Source: Symbiodinium natans (taxonomy: Eukaryota; Sar; Dinophyceae; Suessiales; Symbiodiniaceae). Taken from it: a stretch of DNA of 11,603 nt. The notes beneath the pieces are model-generated. The model searched no databases and was not told the DNA's origin. It worked only from the letters and a program-made list of their open reading frames with translations. The stretch's first letter is position 1, and each line of letters opens with the position of its first letter. Location of the stretch: contig CAJNDS010000648.1 of NCBI GenBank assembly GCA_905221605.1, positions 87,501 to 99,103 of the forward strand, in the 5' to 3' direction. Made by a program: the position numbers and the translations under genes. Shown here piece by piece: positions 1 through 10,600 of the stretch.

Positions 1-419
1 TGTGACATTCGGACTTCTTTAAGTTCCTTTGAGGCTTGTGCAGGGGATGCAGAAGGCAGGTGCTTAGCGCTGTTGAGGTTGCGAAGTTGAAAGAGATACG
101 ATTCGGGCCACGGATGCTGTAGCTACTGGGAATCGCTTACTTTTCGTATTTTTCCGCGAGAACCCACCACTCTCCCCCCCCCCCCCCAAAAGAAAAAAAT
201 GAAAAAAATAGAATTAAGCACAAAGCAGAACGAGCTCCGGGAGCTGCCCCCTCCAAGTTTTGCTTTCTCCTTTCAACCCAAAACACAAAACCCTGAACCC
301 TGAACCCTAAACCCTGAACCCTAAACCCTAAACCCTGAACCCTAAACCCTAAACCCTGAACCGGTAGACCGACCAACGCAAGCACCTTCGCTGTGACTGT
401 GTGGGGGGTGGGGTCAGGT

Positions 420-560
420 AGGGTTCAGGGTGTAGGGTTTAGGGTCTAGGGCTTAGGGCTTCATTAGGGTTTAGGGTTTAGGGTTTAGGGTTTAGGGTTT
501 AGGGTTTAGGGTTTAGGTTTTAGGGTTTAGGGTTTAGGGTTTAGGGTTTAGGGTTTAGGG
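420..560 (+). repeat. G-rich telomere-type array (TTTAGGG)n
   Basis: It is degenerate at the 5' end (TTCAGGG, TGTAGGG, TCTAGGG, CTTAGGG), then uniform from about 466 onward. The gradient of purity inside one array is visible by eye. Confidence 0.95.
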
Positions 561-700
561 GCCTCTCAAGGACCCGGTAATGACGAAACCTTTCACTCTA
601 TACTACAGGGGTCGGAGCGTTTTACGACATAGTGTTTTTTGATGGTCCCTATATGATTGTGCTATGATACACCCCCGCAGAATCCTATTTTGAGTATTAA

Positions 701-739
701 GGCCCCCATATGATCACACTATGATCCCCCCCCCACAAA

Positions 740-777
<38 letters not shown>

Positions 778-780
778 TGA
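701..780. repeat. Direct-repeat unit and CA microsatellite
   Basis: A unit ending GGCCCCCATATGATCACACT at 701-720 matches GGTCCCTATATGATTGTGCT at 644-663, and a third partial match (TTATTTTCAGTATTGGGGCC) begins at 795. A (CA)n tract fills about 743-775. Confidence 0.75.
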
Positions 781-1661
781 ACACGCACACACCTTATTTT
801 CAGTATTGGGGCCCCTACATTGCACTCCCCGTTCCTTGTCAGGTGGCCTTTGACATCCTTGAGTCACAGGGCGTGACGAACATGACTCGGGGCCGGCACA
901 GGGTTAACGGTGACCGATAGGCCGGTAGGTTTTAGGTTTTAGGGTTTAGGGTTTAGTTTAGGGTTTAGAGTATTTCTCACATAGAGAAGATCCCCGGATA
1001 TTTGGAAGTTCATGTTGGTGCTCAAGGGTTCAGGGTTTCCTGAATTTCGATCTTAACCTTTCTCTTGCCTTAGAGGTGGCGTGTGGTTTGAGAGCGCCTT
1101 GGACCATTATAAGGCTAAACCGGCAAGAAGCTCTCTATATGAACCCTAAACCCTGAACCCTAAACCCTAAACCCTAAACCCTAAACCCTAAACCCTAAAC
1201 CCTAAAAGCCACAGCCCTGAAGCCCTGGCTTTGGAGGCCCAGACACCGAAGCAACTCCGAGGGCCTACAATCCGGCTTGTGAACCCTTAAAAACCGCTAT
1301 GGGGTTCTTAAGGGTTTAGGGTTTAGAGTTTAGAGTTTGGGGTATAGGGTTTAGGGTTTAGGGTTTAGGGTTTGGGGCTTTTAGGGTTTATCGTCTGGCG
1401 GGGGGGGGGGGGGGGGTTCATGGGGGGTAGGTACCTACGGAATCTAAGGGAAGCTTAGGGAGCCTTAGTGGGGAGTATTCGGGAAGCTTGGGTTACATAG
1501 TCCCCTTGAACCCCCGTCCCTGAAGAACACTGTAATGCAAGAATCGGTGTTTTTTGGGTTTTTGTTCCCCCGCAAAACACATGGACCTACAGTTGAGGCA
1601 ACCTAGAATTGTAGGCACTGTAGGACCTCCTAGTCTTGTTGTGTTTTTTGGTCAAGGACAG

Positions 1662-1694
1662 GATTGCGGGCCTTCCGCGTTATCCGTATCACCC
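1662..1694 (+). CDS. Exon 1: first half of S4 voltage sensor
   Basis: After acceptor GGACAG the sequence reads LRAFRVIRIT plus one base. Arginines fall at every third residue, as in an S4 helix. The exon ends at 1694 before donor GCCGCC, phase 1. Joining there continues the three-residue charge spacing exactly into exon 2, which is why this site was preferred over the GC three bases later at 1698. The 5' edge is less certain than the 3' edge. Confidence 0.72.
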
Positions 1695-4600
1695 GCCGCC
1701 TGCAGCACTCGGGATTTCAGGTTCACGGCTTACCGGTTTTGCGATTCATGGCTCATACGATTTGCAGGCCTTGCAGGCTCGTTAGTAGGGTTTATAGAGT
1801 TTTGGGGTTAGGGGTTCAGAAAGAGGGTTGAAGAGGGCATAAAGGGCTCACTAGAGGCCTTCGAGGGTGATTCGGATCTAGTTTAGGGTTTAGGGTTTAG
1901 GGTTTAGGGTTTAGGTTTTAGGGTTTAGGGTTCCCTTGATTCCAAATGACCTCCCGAAGCCAAGCACTGGGGCCCGAGGCTTCCTCAAGACCCTTCGCCT
2001 GGTGCGGGTCTTCCGCTTCGTGATGGCCTTGAGGAGGGGTTTAGGGTTTAGGGTTTGGGGTTTAGGGTTTAGGGTTTAGGGTTTAGGGTTTAGGGAGCTA
2101 TCGTTGATAACGCTAGGCTTGTAACAGGCTTGTAAGAGGCCCCCGGGCGGGCACGGCGCGACAAAGGGTTTCTAACAAAAACCGGTTCTTGCGACAAGCC
2201 TTGCGCGACAAGGCTTGCGACAAGGGGCGTCTTTTAGAACGCCACGCGACAAAGGTTTGAAACATAGCTGGCGCGACAAGGGGCGCGACAAGGGTTTGTA
2301 ACAAGGTGGCCCCCCCCCCCCCCCCTAAAACCCTAAAACCCAAGACCCCTAAACCCTAACCCCGAAACCCCTAAACCCTAAACCCTAAACCCTAAACCCT
2401 AACCCCGAAACCCTAAACCCTAAGCCCTAAGCCCTAGGCCATGAACCCTACAATCTACACCCCTCAGCCCTAGGCCCTGAACCCTAAACTCTAGGGCCTA
2501 AACCTTCGGCCCTGAACCATAAAACCCCTAAACCCCTAAACCCCTAAACCCCTAAAACCCCTAAACCCCTAAACCCCGAAACCCCGAAACCCCGAAACCC
2601 CGAAACCCCGAAGCCCCTAAACCCCTCTAAACCCCTTTAAACCCTAAACCCCTAAACCCCGAAGCCCCTAAACCCCTCTAAACCCCTTTAAACCCCTTTA
2701 AACCCCTTTAAACCCCTTTAAACCCTGAACCCCTTTAAACCCTGAACCCCTGGCCGGCGGACCGAAACCTGAAAACGCCGGAGGCCGAGGACATACACAT
2801 ATAAATATACATATAGGGTTTAGGGTTTAGGGTTTAGGGTTTAGGGTTTAGGGTTTAGGGTTTAGGGTTTAGGGTTATATGTAGTCACTTCTCTAAATTA
2901 GGGTCCGTTTTGGGGCAACTACTGTAAGGCACAGAGAGCCAGAGATCCACGGGCGTCTCACTTGTCATGCCAGGGGCACAGAAGGTCGCAAGGTACGGTA
3001 GCCCTAACCCCTAAAGCCTAAACCCTAAACCCTATAAAGCCTAAACCCAAAACCCACCCTAAACCCTAAACCCTAAACCCTAGCCCTAAACTAAACCCTA
3101 AACCCTGGACACTCAAAACACACTGAAAACCTTGGGAGGACCCTGATCACATCCATTATGCACCTTGGACCTTGAACTTGGTTGCGAACTCTGTGCTTTG
3201 AGTTTTGAGAGAGGGGTTTAGGGTTTACGGTTTAGGGTTTAGGGTTTAGGGTTTAGGGTTTAGGGTTTAGGGTTTAGGGTTTAGGGTTTAGGGTTTAGGC
3301 TGAGCCAGGGGTTGAACTGTAGTAGTGAATAGCCAGCTGGACCCTCTGACTAACCCCCGAAATCCCAGGCCCCAAACTTGAACCGCTAAACCCTAAACCC
3401 TAAACTCTAAACCCTAAACCCTAAACCCTAAACCCTAAACCCTAAACCCCTAAACCCCTAAACCCCTAAACCCCTAAACCCCTAAACCCTGACCCCCCAA
3501 GCCCTTAAATCCCGAAACCCTGGAAGACTTCGCCTCCCCTGGGTGGAGGGCTTCGAAGAGCTTAGTTTAGGGCTTCGGGGTTCAGGTACTTGGAGGTTCA
3601 TGGTCTTATTAACCAATCAAAACTGTATAGAACCATCTTAGGGCACTTAAGTGGCTTATAAGTGGGGTTACAAGTACAGTGATAGTTGGATAATAAGTGC
3701 CCTGAACCTGGCTGAGGGGATGCTAGGGGTTTGCGGGGGGCAAGGGTTTTGGGAAACCTTGGGTTTTGGGGTTGAAGCTTTTGAGACCGCGCCCCGACCC
3801 TAAACCCTAAACCCTAAACCCTAAACCCTAAACCCTAAACCCTAAACCCTAAACCCTAAACCCTAAACCCTAAACCCTAAACCCCCAAACCCCAACCCTA
3901 AACCCTAAGCCCAAAACCTAAACCCTAAATCCGACCCGATCATGTACCCATGAACCCTAGAGCTCCCAGACCCTTGAAACCCTGCACTCGAAAGCCCCAC
4001 CTGAAACACGGTAGCAATACGGGAGACTGAATCCCCTTAGAATCCCTAAATGGTCACTTCTCTAAATTGGTGGTCCCCTTTCGGGGTCCTTATGCTATGC
4101 CGGCCCCTATTGTTTAGGGCACCCAAAAAGGGACCATAATTTAGAGAACTCATCACATAATCATCACAATTGAAATTGCATACACTAATTACTCATACCC
4201 ATTTTAGTTAAAGAGGCCCCTGTAGCACCGGAGAAGGTACACGTTGCGCTCTTTGTTCTGGGCTTTAGTCTTGCTGGCACTGATCATCTACGTCTTCTCG
4301 GTGCTCCTGGCACAGGCTGCCCGACACAAGAGAGTCCTCAGGACTTTCAGGGTGGTTCAGGGATGAGTTCATGCTTAAGGGGTTCAGGGTTCAGGGTTCA
4401 GGTTTAGGGTTCAGGGTTTAGGGTTCAGTGTTTTGGGAGTCCCAGGGTTTTCAGGGTTCCCTTACTTTCGTAAACTCCACTGCAGGCTGACCCTCTTTTG
4501 ATCTCGAGGATGTCCTCCGGTTCGCCCCTCAATTCTGGGGCTCCTCTATTTCGTTCACTCCCTACCTTTTTCAGGATTTGGGGTTTTAGGGTTTGGGGTT

Positions 4601-7600
4601 TAGGGTTGAGGGATGAAAACACCCAGAGACTGACATGAACCAGGCAAAGGCTCCTGAAACCTTCTACAAGCCACCCTTGAACAGAACCCAATAAAACTCC
4701 AGCTGGGCACTGAAGGAACCGCAATAGGAATTCGAAGAAAGGTCCCTTCCGTCATTCCCTACTGACCCAAAAGTATGTTCCAGGACCCCAACACCCTAGC
4801 ACCGTCTGGAAGCTGAGCCATAAACTCTTAGGGTTTAGGGTTTAGGGCTTAGGGTTTTTAATTTAGGGTTTAGGGTTTAGGGTTTAGGGTGACCCTTAAC
4901 CCCTACCCTACAAACAGCAAGCTGAGGCGGTCAGCGAGCATCGCCTCTCGGGCACATCGAGTCTGCCCGTCGAGACCACAGACGCCGCCACCAAGCACCT
5001 CGTTCGGGCAGTGGCTTCGAGATGTGGGGTTTAGGGTTTATGTTTCTGCTTTTGGTGAGTGTATATAAGGTTCCGATTTAATATTGGTGAGTGTATATTT
5101 GGTGTCCTTTTGGGGCTACAAGAAGTTTATACCCTACTTCATGTGGGGCTTAGGGTTGTCTTTATTTGGGTCCCTATTTGAATCCTGTATGTACTACGGC
5201 ACCCGTCAAGAAGGACCCCAAAGCAGAGTTTAGGGTTTGTGTGTGCTTGAGCATTGTTTACCTTGGGTGGTTGTTGCTGCTTCAGGGTATGTGTGGATGT
5301 CTGGGATGGTCTGAAGGGACCCGAACTCGGACCCCCAAGGTTGTACGTTCTTAAAGGCATGCCTTCCACAAGATGCTCTGGGGCCCCTCTGAAAAGAGTC
5401 CCTAAACCCGAAGCCCTAAACCGTGCCCAAACCTCAGGGCGCAACTTTCGCAGTCCAAGGTAGAGTCCTTCCTAAATCCGAAGCCTTAAACGCTAAACCC
5501 GAAACCCGAAACTCCAGGAGCGCTCGGCTCTTCGAGCTCCAACGGCCTCCAATCAAGGGACACTATCTCGGAATCCTCACGACTGCACCCCTGGGGTTTG
5601 GGGACCCTTTTTCTAGATCCTCGAAGGGAATACTGGCCCTACAACAATCCAAACGACGAGTTAGGGTTAGGGATGTAGGGTTTAGGGTTTAGGGTTTAGG
5701 GTTTAGGGTTTAGGGTTTAGGGTTTAGGGTTTCAGGGAACCTTCGCGCAGGCTCGCAAGAAGCCCAAAATAGCATCCGGAGCCCCTCTCCTAGACTGGCA
5801 AGCAGTGTTCAAAGTCGTGCCCAGGTACTTCAGCACCCTCCCGCGAACTATGCAGCTGGGTCGTGGGATCTCCGGTTAGGGTTTAGGGTTTAGGGCTTAG
5901 GGCTTAGGGCTTAGGGCTTGGAGCTTGGGGTTTCGGGTTGAGGGTTTTGGGGTTTGGGCTTAGCCTTGCTTGTCTTCTTGGTGGTTTGGGCAACCACAAC
6001 CTCCAAGCTTGTGGGCCCCACATGGCACCCCGGTTCAAACCGGACCTGACCACTCTTATTTGCACAGTTCAACCTTGACGGTTATACAAAAAACTCCTAA
6101 GGCCTCAACAACGTTGTAGCACTTCGGCAGGCGCTAGAAGGTTCAGGAGAACACCAAGGGTCCGTTAGGACAAAGTTGTACGCATACTTGCTCGGCATCA
6201 CCACCCGAAACCCTAAACCCTAAACCCTAAACCCTAAACCCTAAACCCTAAACCCTAAACCCTAAACCCTAAACCCTAAACCCTAAACCCGGTGTAGGGT
6301 GAACCTCCAAGCAAGTGTTTGGGAGAACTCAGGCTCACGCTGTTTATGGCCATCTCGGGCGGGGTGAGTTGGGAGGAGCTGCGCGACTTCTTACCCTTCC
6401 ACTACTGCATGACTCCCTTTGTGCGGTTTAGGGTTTAGGGTTAGGGTTTGCTTAAGAACCCCCACAAGCAAAAGATAATAATCCCTTACAAGGAATAATT
6501 TCGTTGATTTTTTTTTTTTTGGGGGGGGGGGTTCCTTCGCAGATAGTAGGCACTCGTGGGGCTTAGGGCTTTGCGGCTGGGAGTTGGGATGTGCCCCCCT
6601 TATACTAACAGTCCTTGATCGGAATGATAGTAGGGGGTACTATAATCCCCATTAAGGACTGTTGGTAAAAGGGGAACATCCCCAGCTGGGAGTTGGGTTA
6701 TAAGTGTCATGCTGGGTTTCGGGTACTATGTGGTTGCTGTCTGTATGCCAAGTGCGCGCACCTGTGAACTCTAGCAAGGTAAGCCCTCTGCACACACCTC
6801 TTCGGGTGTGAGGTTTAGGGTTTAGGGTTTAGGGTGTAGGGTGTAGGGTTTAGGGTTTAGGGATCCAGCCAGCATCCGCCAGCTTTGGTTTAGGGAGAGA
6901 AGGTGCGCATGCCTCCATGTCGCGGAGGAAGTGGCAGCTCCGCTGGAGGCCATCTCAATGGTCTGGCTGTTCGTCTTCCTCTTCTACGTGGCCTTTACGC
7001 CTCAGGACTGAAAGGGTTTAGGGATTAGGGTCTAAGGTCTAGGGTTTAGGGCTTAGGGTTTAGGGTGTAGGCTGTAGGCTGTAGGGTTTAGGGTTTAGGG
7101 TTTAGGCGGTGCCAGGGTAAGAAACTACAGCCTGATCCCACAGCCTGGCATTTCAGCTTGGAGGGCGGGATGAACAGTGCAGGGATCGACTGGACAAGAC
7201 TTCGCCAAGACACAGGGTCTTTAGGATTTAGGGTTTAGGGTGTAGGATTTAGGGTTTAGGGTTTAGCATGCAGGATTTAGGGTTTAGGGTTTAGGTTTAG
7301 GGTTTAGGGTTTAGGGGTTCTCTCAGCACTTTCGTCAAAGGCCAACCGAGCACAACCCCTCAGGTGGTTGAACCGCAGGTGCCGCCTTGACAATATTCTT
7401 GGTAGCCCGGTTTAGGGTTTAGGGTTTAGGGTTTAGGGTTTAGGGTTTAGGGTTCAGGGTTCAGGGTTTAGGGTTTAGGGTTCGGGTTCAGGGTTCAGGG
7501 TTCAGGGTTCAGGGTGTGGGGTTTCCCTTTTTTCCGGGTTTCAGGTTCCCTTTTCAAGTAGCCAAGCCCAAACAAAGGGTGCGCTTATTCATGATATGGT

Positions 7601-10600
7601 TACTGGCCTTTCAAGTATTTCTCTGGCCCATACAACTCCAACAGAGTTCCCACGTTTGCCAAGCCTTTAGGGTTTAGGGTTTAGGGTTTAGGGTTTAGGG
7701 TCGAAAAACTTCAGGATGATCAACAGTGCAGCATTCCTGCACTGCCACTTTGCCTAGGTACTTCGCGGTCCTGAACGTGCTGACCGGCGTGCCCCCCGTC
7801 TCTCCTGGCCTGGATTTTGTGAGCTCGACACCTTCAGGGTTCAGGGTTTAGGGCTTAGGGTTTAGGGCTTGGGGCTTCGGGTACACTACATCCGAGCCTC
7901 AGCGGTATGCACATGGCGATCCCATTCCTATAACCTGCCCGCAAGGGAGGGAGTTTGCCCAACTTCCATCCCCACACTTCGCCATTTGCGTGCAGGGGCT
8001 GGTCTGTAGCTCCTTTCACGGATGGTTTAGGGTTTAGGGTTTAGGGTTTAGGGTTTAGGGTTTAGGGTTTAGGGTGGCTCCAAGCATCCTGACACCATGA
8101 CCGGATCTTCCTGTCTTCGGGCGAGCCCAAAGAAACAATCAGGCGCGAGTCCTTAACCAAGACAGACATATCAAGGCCGGGGCATACTTGGAGGTTCATG
8201 GCACTTATGAACCAATTATAACTGGGTTATAAGTATAGTTATCATTGGTTAACAATACTATGAACCTCTAAGTAGGGAGCTTAGGGTTGAGGGCTTGTGG
8301 CCACTGAGCACAGGTTCTGCCAGAGTGCCATCGAGAGCGCGCAGAACGATCACGCGAATGTGGTCCAGTCCATGCTGGCCAACAAGGAAGCAACAGTTTA
8401 GGTGTTTGGGTCCCTGGTTTAGGGTTTAGGGTTGAGGGTTGAGGGTTGAACGGATGGGGCTGCTGCTCCATGAGAACCCCACTCAAGATAAAGGCAACCT
8501 GAAATGGCTGTACACGGCTACACGAGGCACTAGGGGTACTCAAGCAAGCATCCCGATGCTCACGCCCCTAACAGAACGGACAACGCAGATCTCAAGAGAA
8601 GGCCCCTACCCGAACCCTAAACCCTAAACCCTAAACCCTAAACCCTAAACCCTAAACCCTAAACCCTAAACCCTAAACCCTAAACCCTAAACCCTTAAGA
8701 CGCCTAGAGAGCCTAAGATCTCTTGTGAACAGGAAGCCCACGTGGAGAAGCTTCTGGGCTGCCAAAAAATCAGGAGAAGCACCACCACAACCCCAAAAAA
8801 TGCCTTCATAATCCCGTCTTTTCGGTTTAGGGTTTAAGGGTTTAGGGTTTAGGGTTTAGGGTTTAAGGGTTTAGGGTTTAGGGTTTCGGGATGCGCCCGA
8901 CCAGCCCCCTTTCTGAACATGGGCGCTCTTCTATCCCTCTAGGACCCCCTCCCCGACCTTGCCCCGAAAACCTGCAAAATCAAGTTCATCTCAGGTTTCC
9001 TAAAATCCCAAAACTCCCGAAATGACTAAAGCCTCCACCCCTGTTGCAACTTCAAGCCTCCGTGCCTCAGTGTGCTTGTAACATCCAACATTCTGTCAGG
9101 TATGGAGCCTGTGTTCGCATGTGGAGTGCACAAGTCTGTCTCCCAGCCTCCAGAACTGAGGGTTTGCATCAACGAGCCTAAACCCTAAACCCTAAACCCT
9201 AGACCCTAAACCCTAGACCCTAAGCCCTAAACCCGCATCTGCTAAGAATCCGAGCGCTTTTCAGCAAGCTGGGCGCCGAGAGGGATGGCATCATCACGTG
9301 CCTTGGGGGGCAGCTGCTCTACAGCTGTTCGGCAGGTGGTTTTTCGCACGAACCTGGCCCTTCAATGAACCTTGCTGACCCTAAACCCTAATTAAACCCC
9401 AAACCCTCAACCCTATGTAAACCCTAAACCCTAAACTCTAAACCCTAAACCCTAAACCCTAAACCCTAAACCCTCCCTGACTTCCCCCCGATAGGTACTC
9501 CATGTTCGAGCAGGGGATCAGCTCCCAGGCCTAGGGGCGTTGGCATTGGCATCAGCATGAAGAGGGGGCGTTGGGGGTTTTGGGGTTTTGGGGTTTTGGG
9601 GTTTTGGGGTTTTGGGGTTTTGGGGGTTTGGGGGTTTGGGGGGTTTGGGGGTTTCAGGGTTTAGGGTGATTGTGGGGTCGGGTTGAGGGTTTGGGGCTTG
9701 GGGTTTGGGGTTTAGGGTTTAGCAGCTCAGGGGTTAGGGTTCAGGGTTGGGGGGGGGGGGGGGGGGGGATGGATGTGGCCAGGATAAGGGCTTGTCCCTC
9801 ATATTGCGTGGTACTTTAGGGTTTAGGGTTTAGGGTTTAGGGTTTGGGGTGCTTTATCTATCCTTCACGTAGGGGGGGCTGCGGGTTCTTGCAGTGAGGG
9901 CTCTTTCGCGCGCGTCAGCAGTGGGAGAACCAATCTCGAGCCACACACGTTCCAGCCTGCCTCAGCCGAAATCCCGTCTCAGGCGGTGGTGGAGTATTTT
10001 GAAACCTTGGGACGCTTGGTTGCCTTGGAACAGATCGTCCTGTGCCTATTTTTTAGCCATATGGACACCCCTTTGACGGAAGTTTGCGTGAGCAAGGAGG
10101 CCGTCGAGACCCTAAACCCTAAACCCTCAACACCCAACACTCTCCCGAAATCCAAACCCACCTCCAGAACGCAAGGAGGGTGAGCCACTGGCCGATGAAC
10201 CAAAACTCACTCTCTCGTCACCCGAAGGCTTAATTTCTTGGGTTTAGGGCTTCATCGGAATGGCGACGATGGTGATGCAGCCTTCTTAGGGCTTTGCCAG
10301 AAGTACAGACCCAAAAGCTTCCGAAACCATGACACCACGACGTAAAGAAACAACACTGCAAAAATCGAAGTTCTCGAAGGGTTCGAAAGCGGAAGCGCAG
10401 CCCCCGAACTCGACTTACCTCCCCACGGCATCAAGAGACGCCTGGCAACTAAAACAGCATCACAGGGCAACAAAACCCCAAGCCCTAAACCCTCAACCCT
10501 AAGCGCTAAACTCCTAAACCCTGAGCCCCAAACCCTAAACCCTACTGGGTAGACGTGGAAGTTGTCCCGCAAGACGGAAGTTGTCCCAATCCCGCTGTGC

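Larger units (their letters stand above)
1..1661. other. Upstream DNA without an identified exon
   Basis: It is probably intron of the same gene, since S1-S3 are absent and must lie further 5'. Telomere-type arrays lie at 291-362 (C-rich), 420-560 (G-rich), 927-969 (G-rich), 1141-1206 (C-rich) and 1309-1390 (G-rich). Homopolymers occur at 174-187 (C) and about 1399-1417 (G). No hydrophobic S1-S3-like segment was found on the + strand. Confidence 0.5.
2034..3138 (+). other. Intron 2 (GA-AG, phase 2), 1105 bp
   Basis: It is nearly all repeats: a G-rich array at 2038-2095, the GCGACAAGG repeat at 2110-2305, a C16 run at 2310-2325, a long variant C-rich array at 2326-2751, a G-rich array at 2815-2876 flanked by TACATATA and its near-inverse TATATGTA, a half foldback element at 2882-2915 and a C-rich array at 3001-3106. 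2916-3000 is unassigned unique sequence. Confidence 0.65.
3160..4236 (+). other. Intron 3 (GC-AG, phase 2), 1077 bp
   Basis: It holds a G-rich array (3213-3300), a C-rich array (3384-3488), a foldback of family A (3587-3711), a second C-rich array (3797-3941) and a foldback of family B (4052-4153). It ends GAGAAG. 3712-3796 and 4154-4230 show nothing recognisable. Confidence 0.65.

Noticed and set aside
56-117. Open segment VLSAVEVAKLKEIRFGP after GGCAG
   Set aside because: It could be an upstream exon, but it has no family match I can name and no partner exon nearby.
137-385. Minus-strand open frame with FRVQGLG repeats
   Set aside because: The repeated peptide is simply the translation of the (CCCTGAACCCTAAA)n array, with no other protein signal.
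744-775. CRISPR or other spaced array
   Set aside because: It is a simple CA microsatellite without spacers.
842-890. Possible exon VAFDILESQGVTNM after a CAG acceptor
   Set aside because: The FD motif recalls S3, but the following residues are hydrophilic and no phase-compatible link to exon 1 could be shown.
1073-1090. Possible microexon reading W-R-V-V after TTAGAG
   Set aside because: It resembles an S2-S3 linker, but it is too short to support without adjoining S2 and S3 exons, which are not seen.
1554-1811. 85-codon + strand open frame
   Set aside because: It overlaps exon 1 in a different frame. The channel frame gives the S4 pattern, and this one has no recognisable motif.
5139-5692. 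Several overlapping open frames on both strands
   Set aside because: No domain, no matching codon pattern and partial overlap with degenerate telomere repeats; they lie in intron 5.
10011-10076. Exon 14 continuing unspliced, with a WDAW-like string in another frame, suggesting a frameshift pseudogene
   Set aside because: The true LDVWDAW segment is intact in exon 15 at 11211; the nearby string is coincidental read-through of intron 14.
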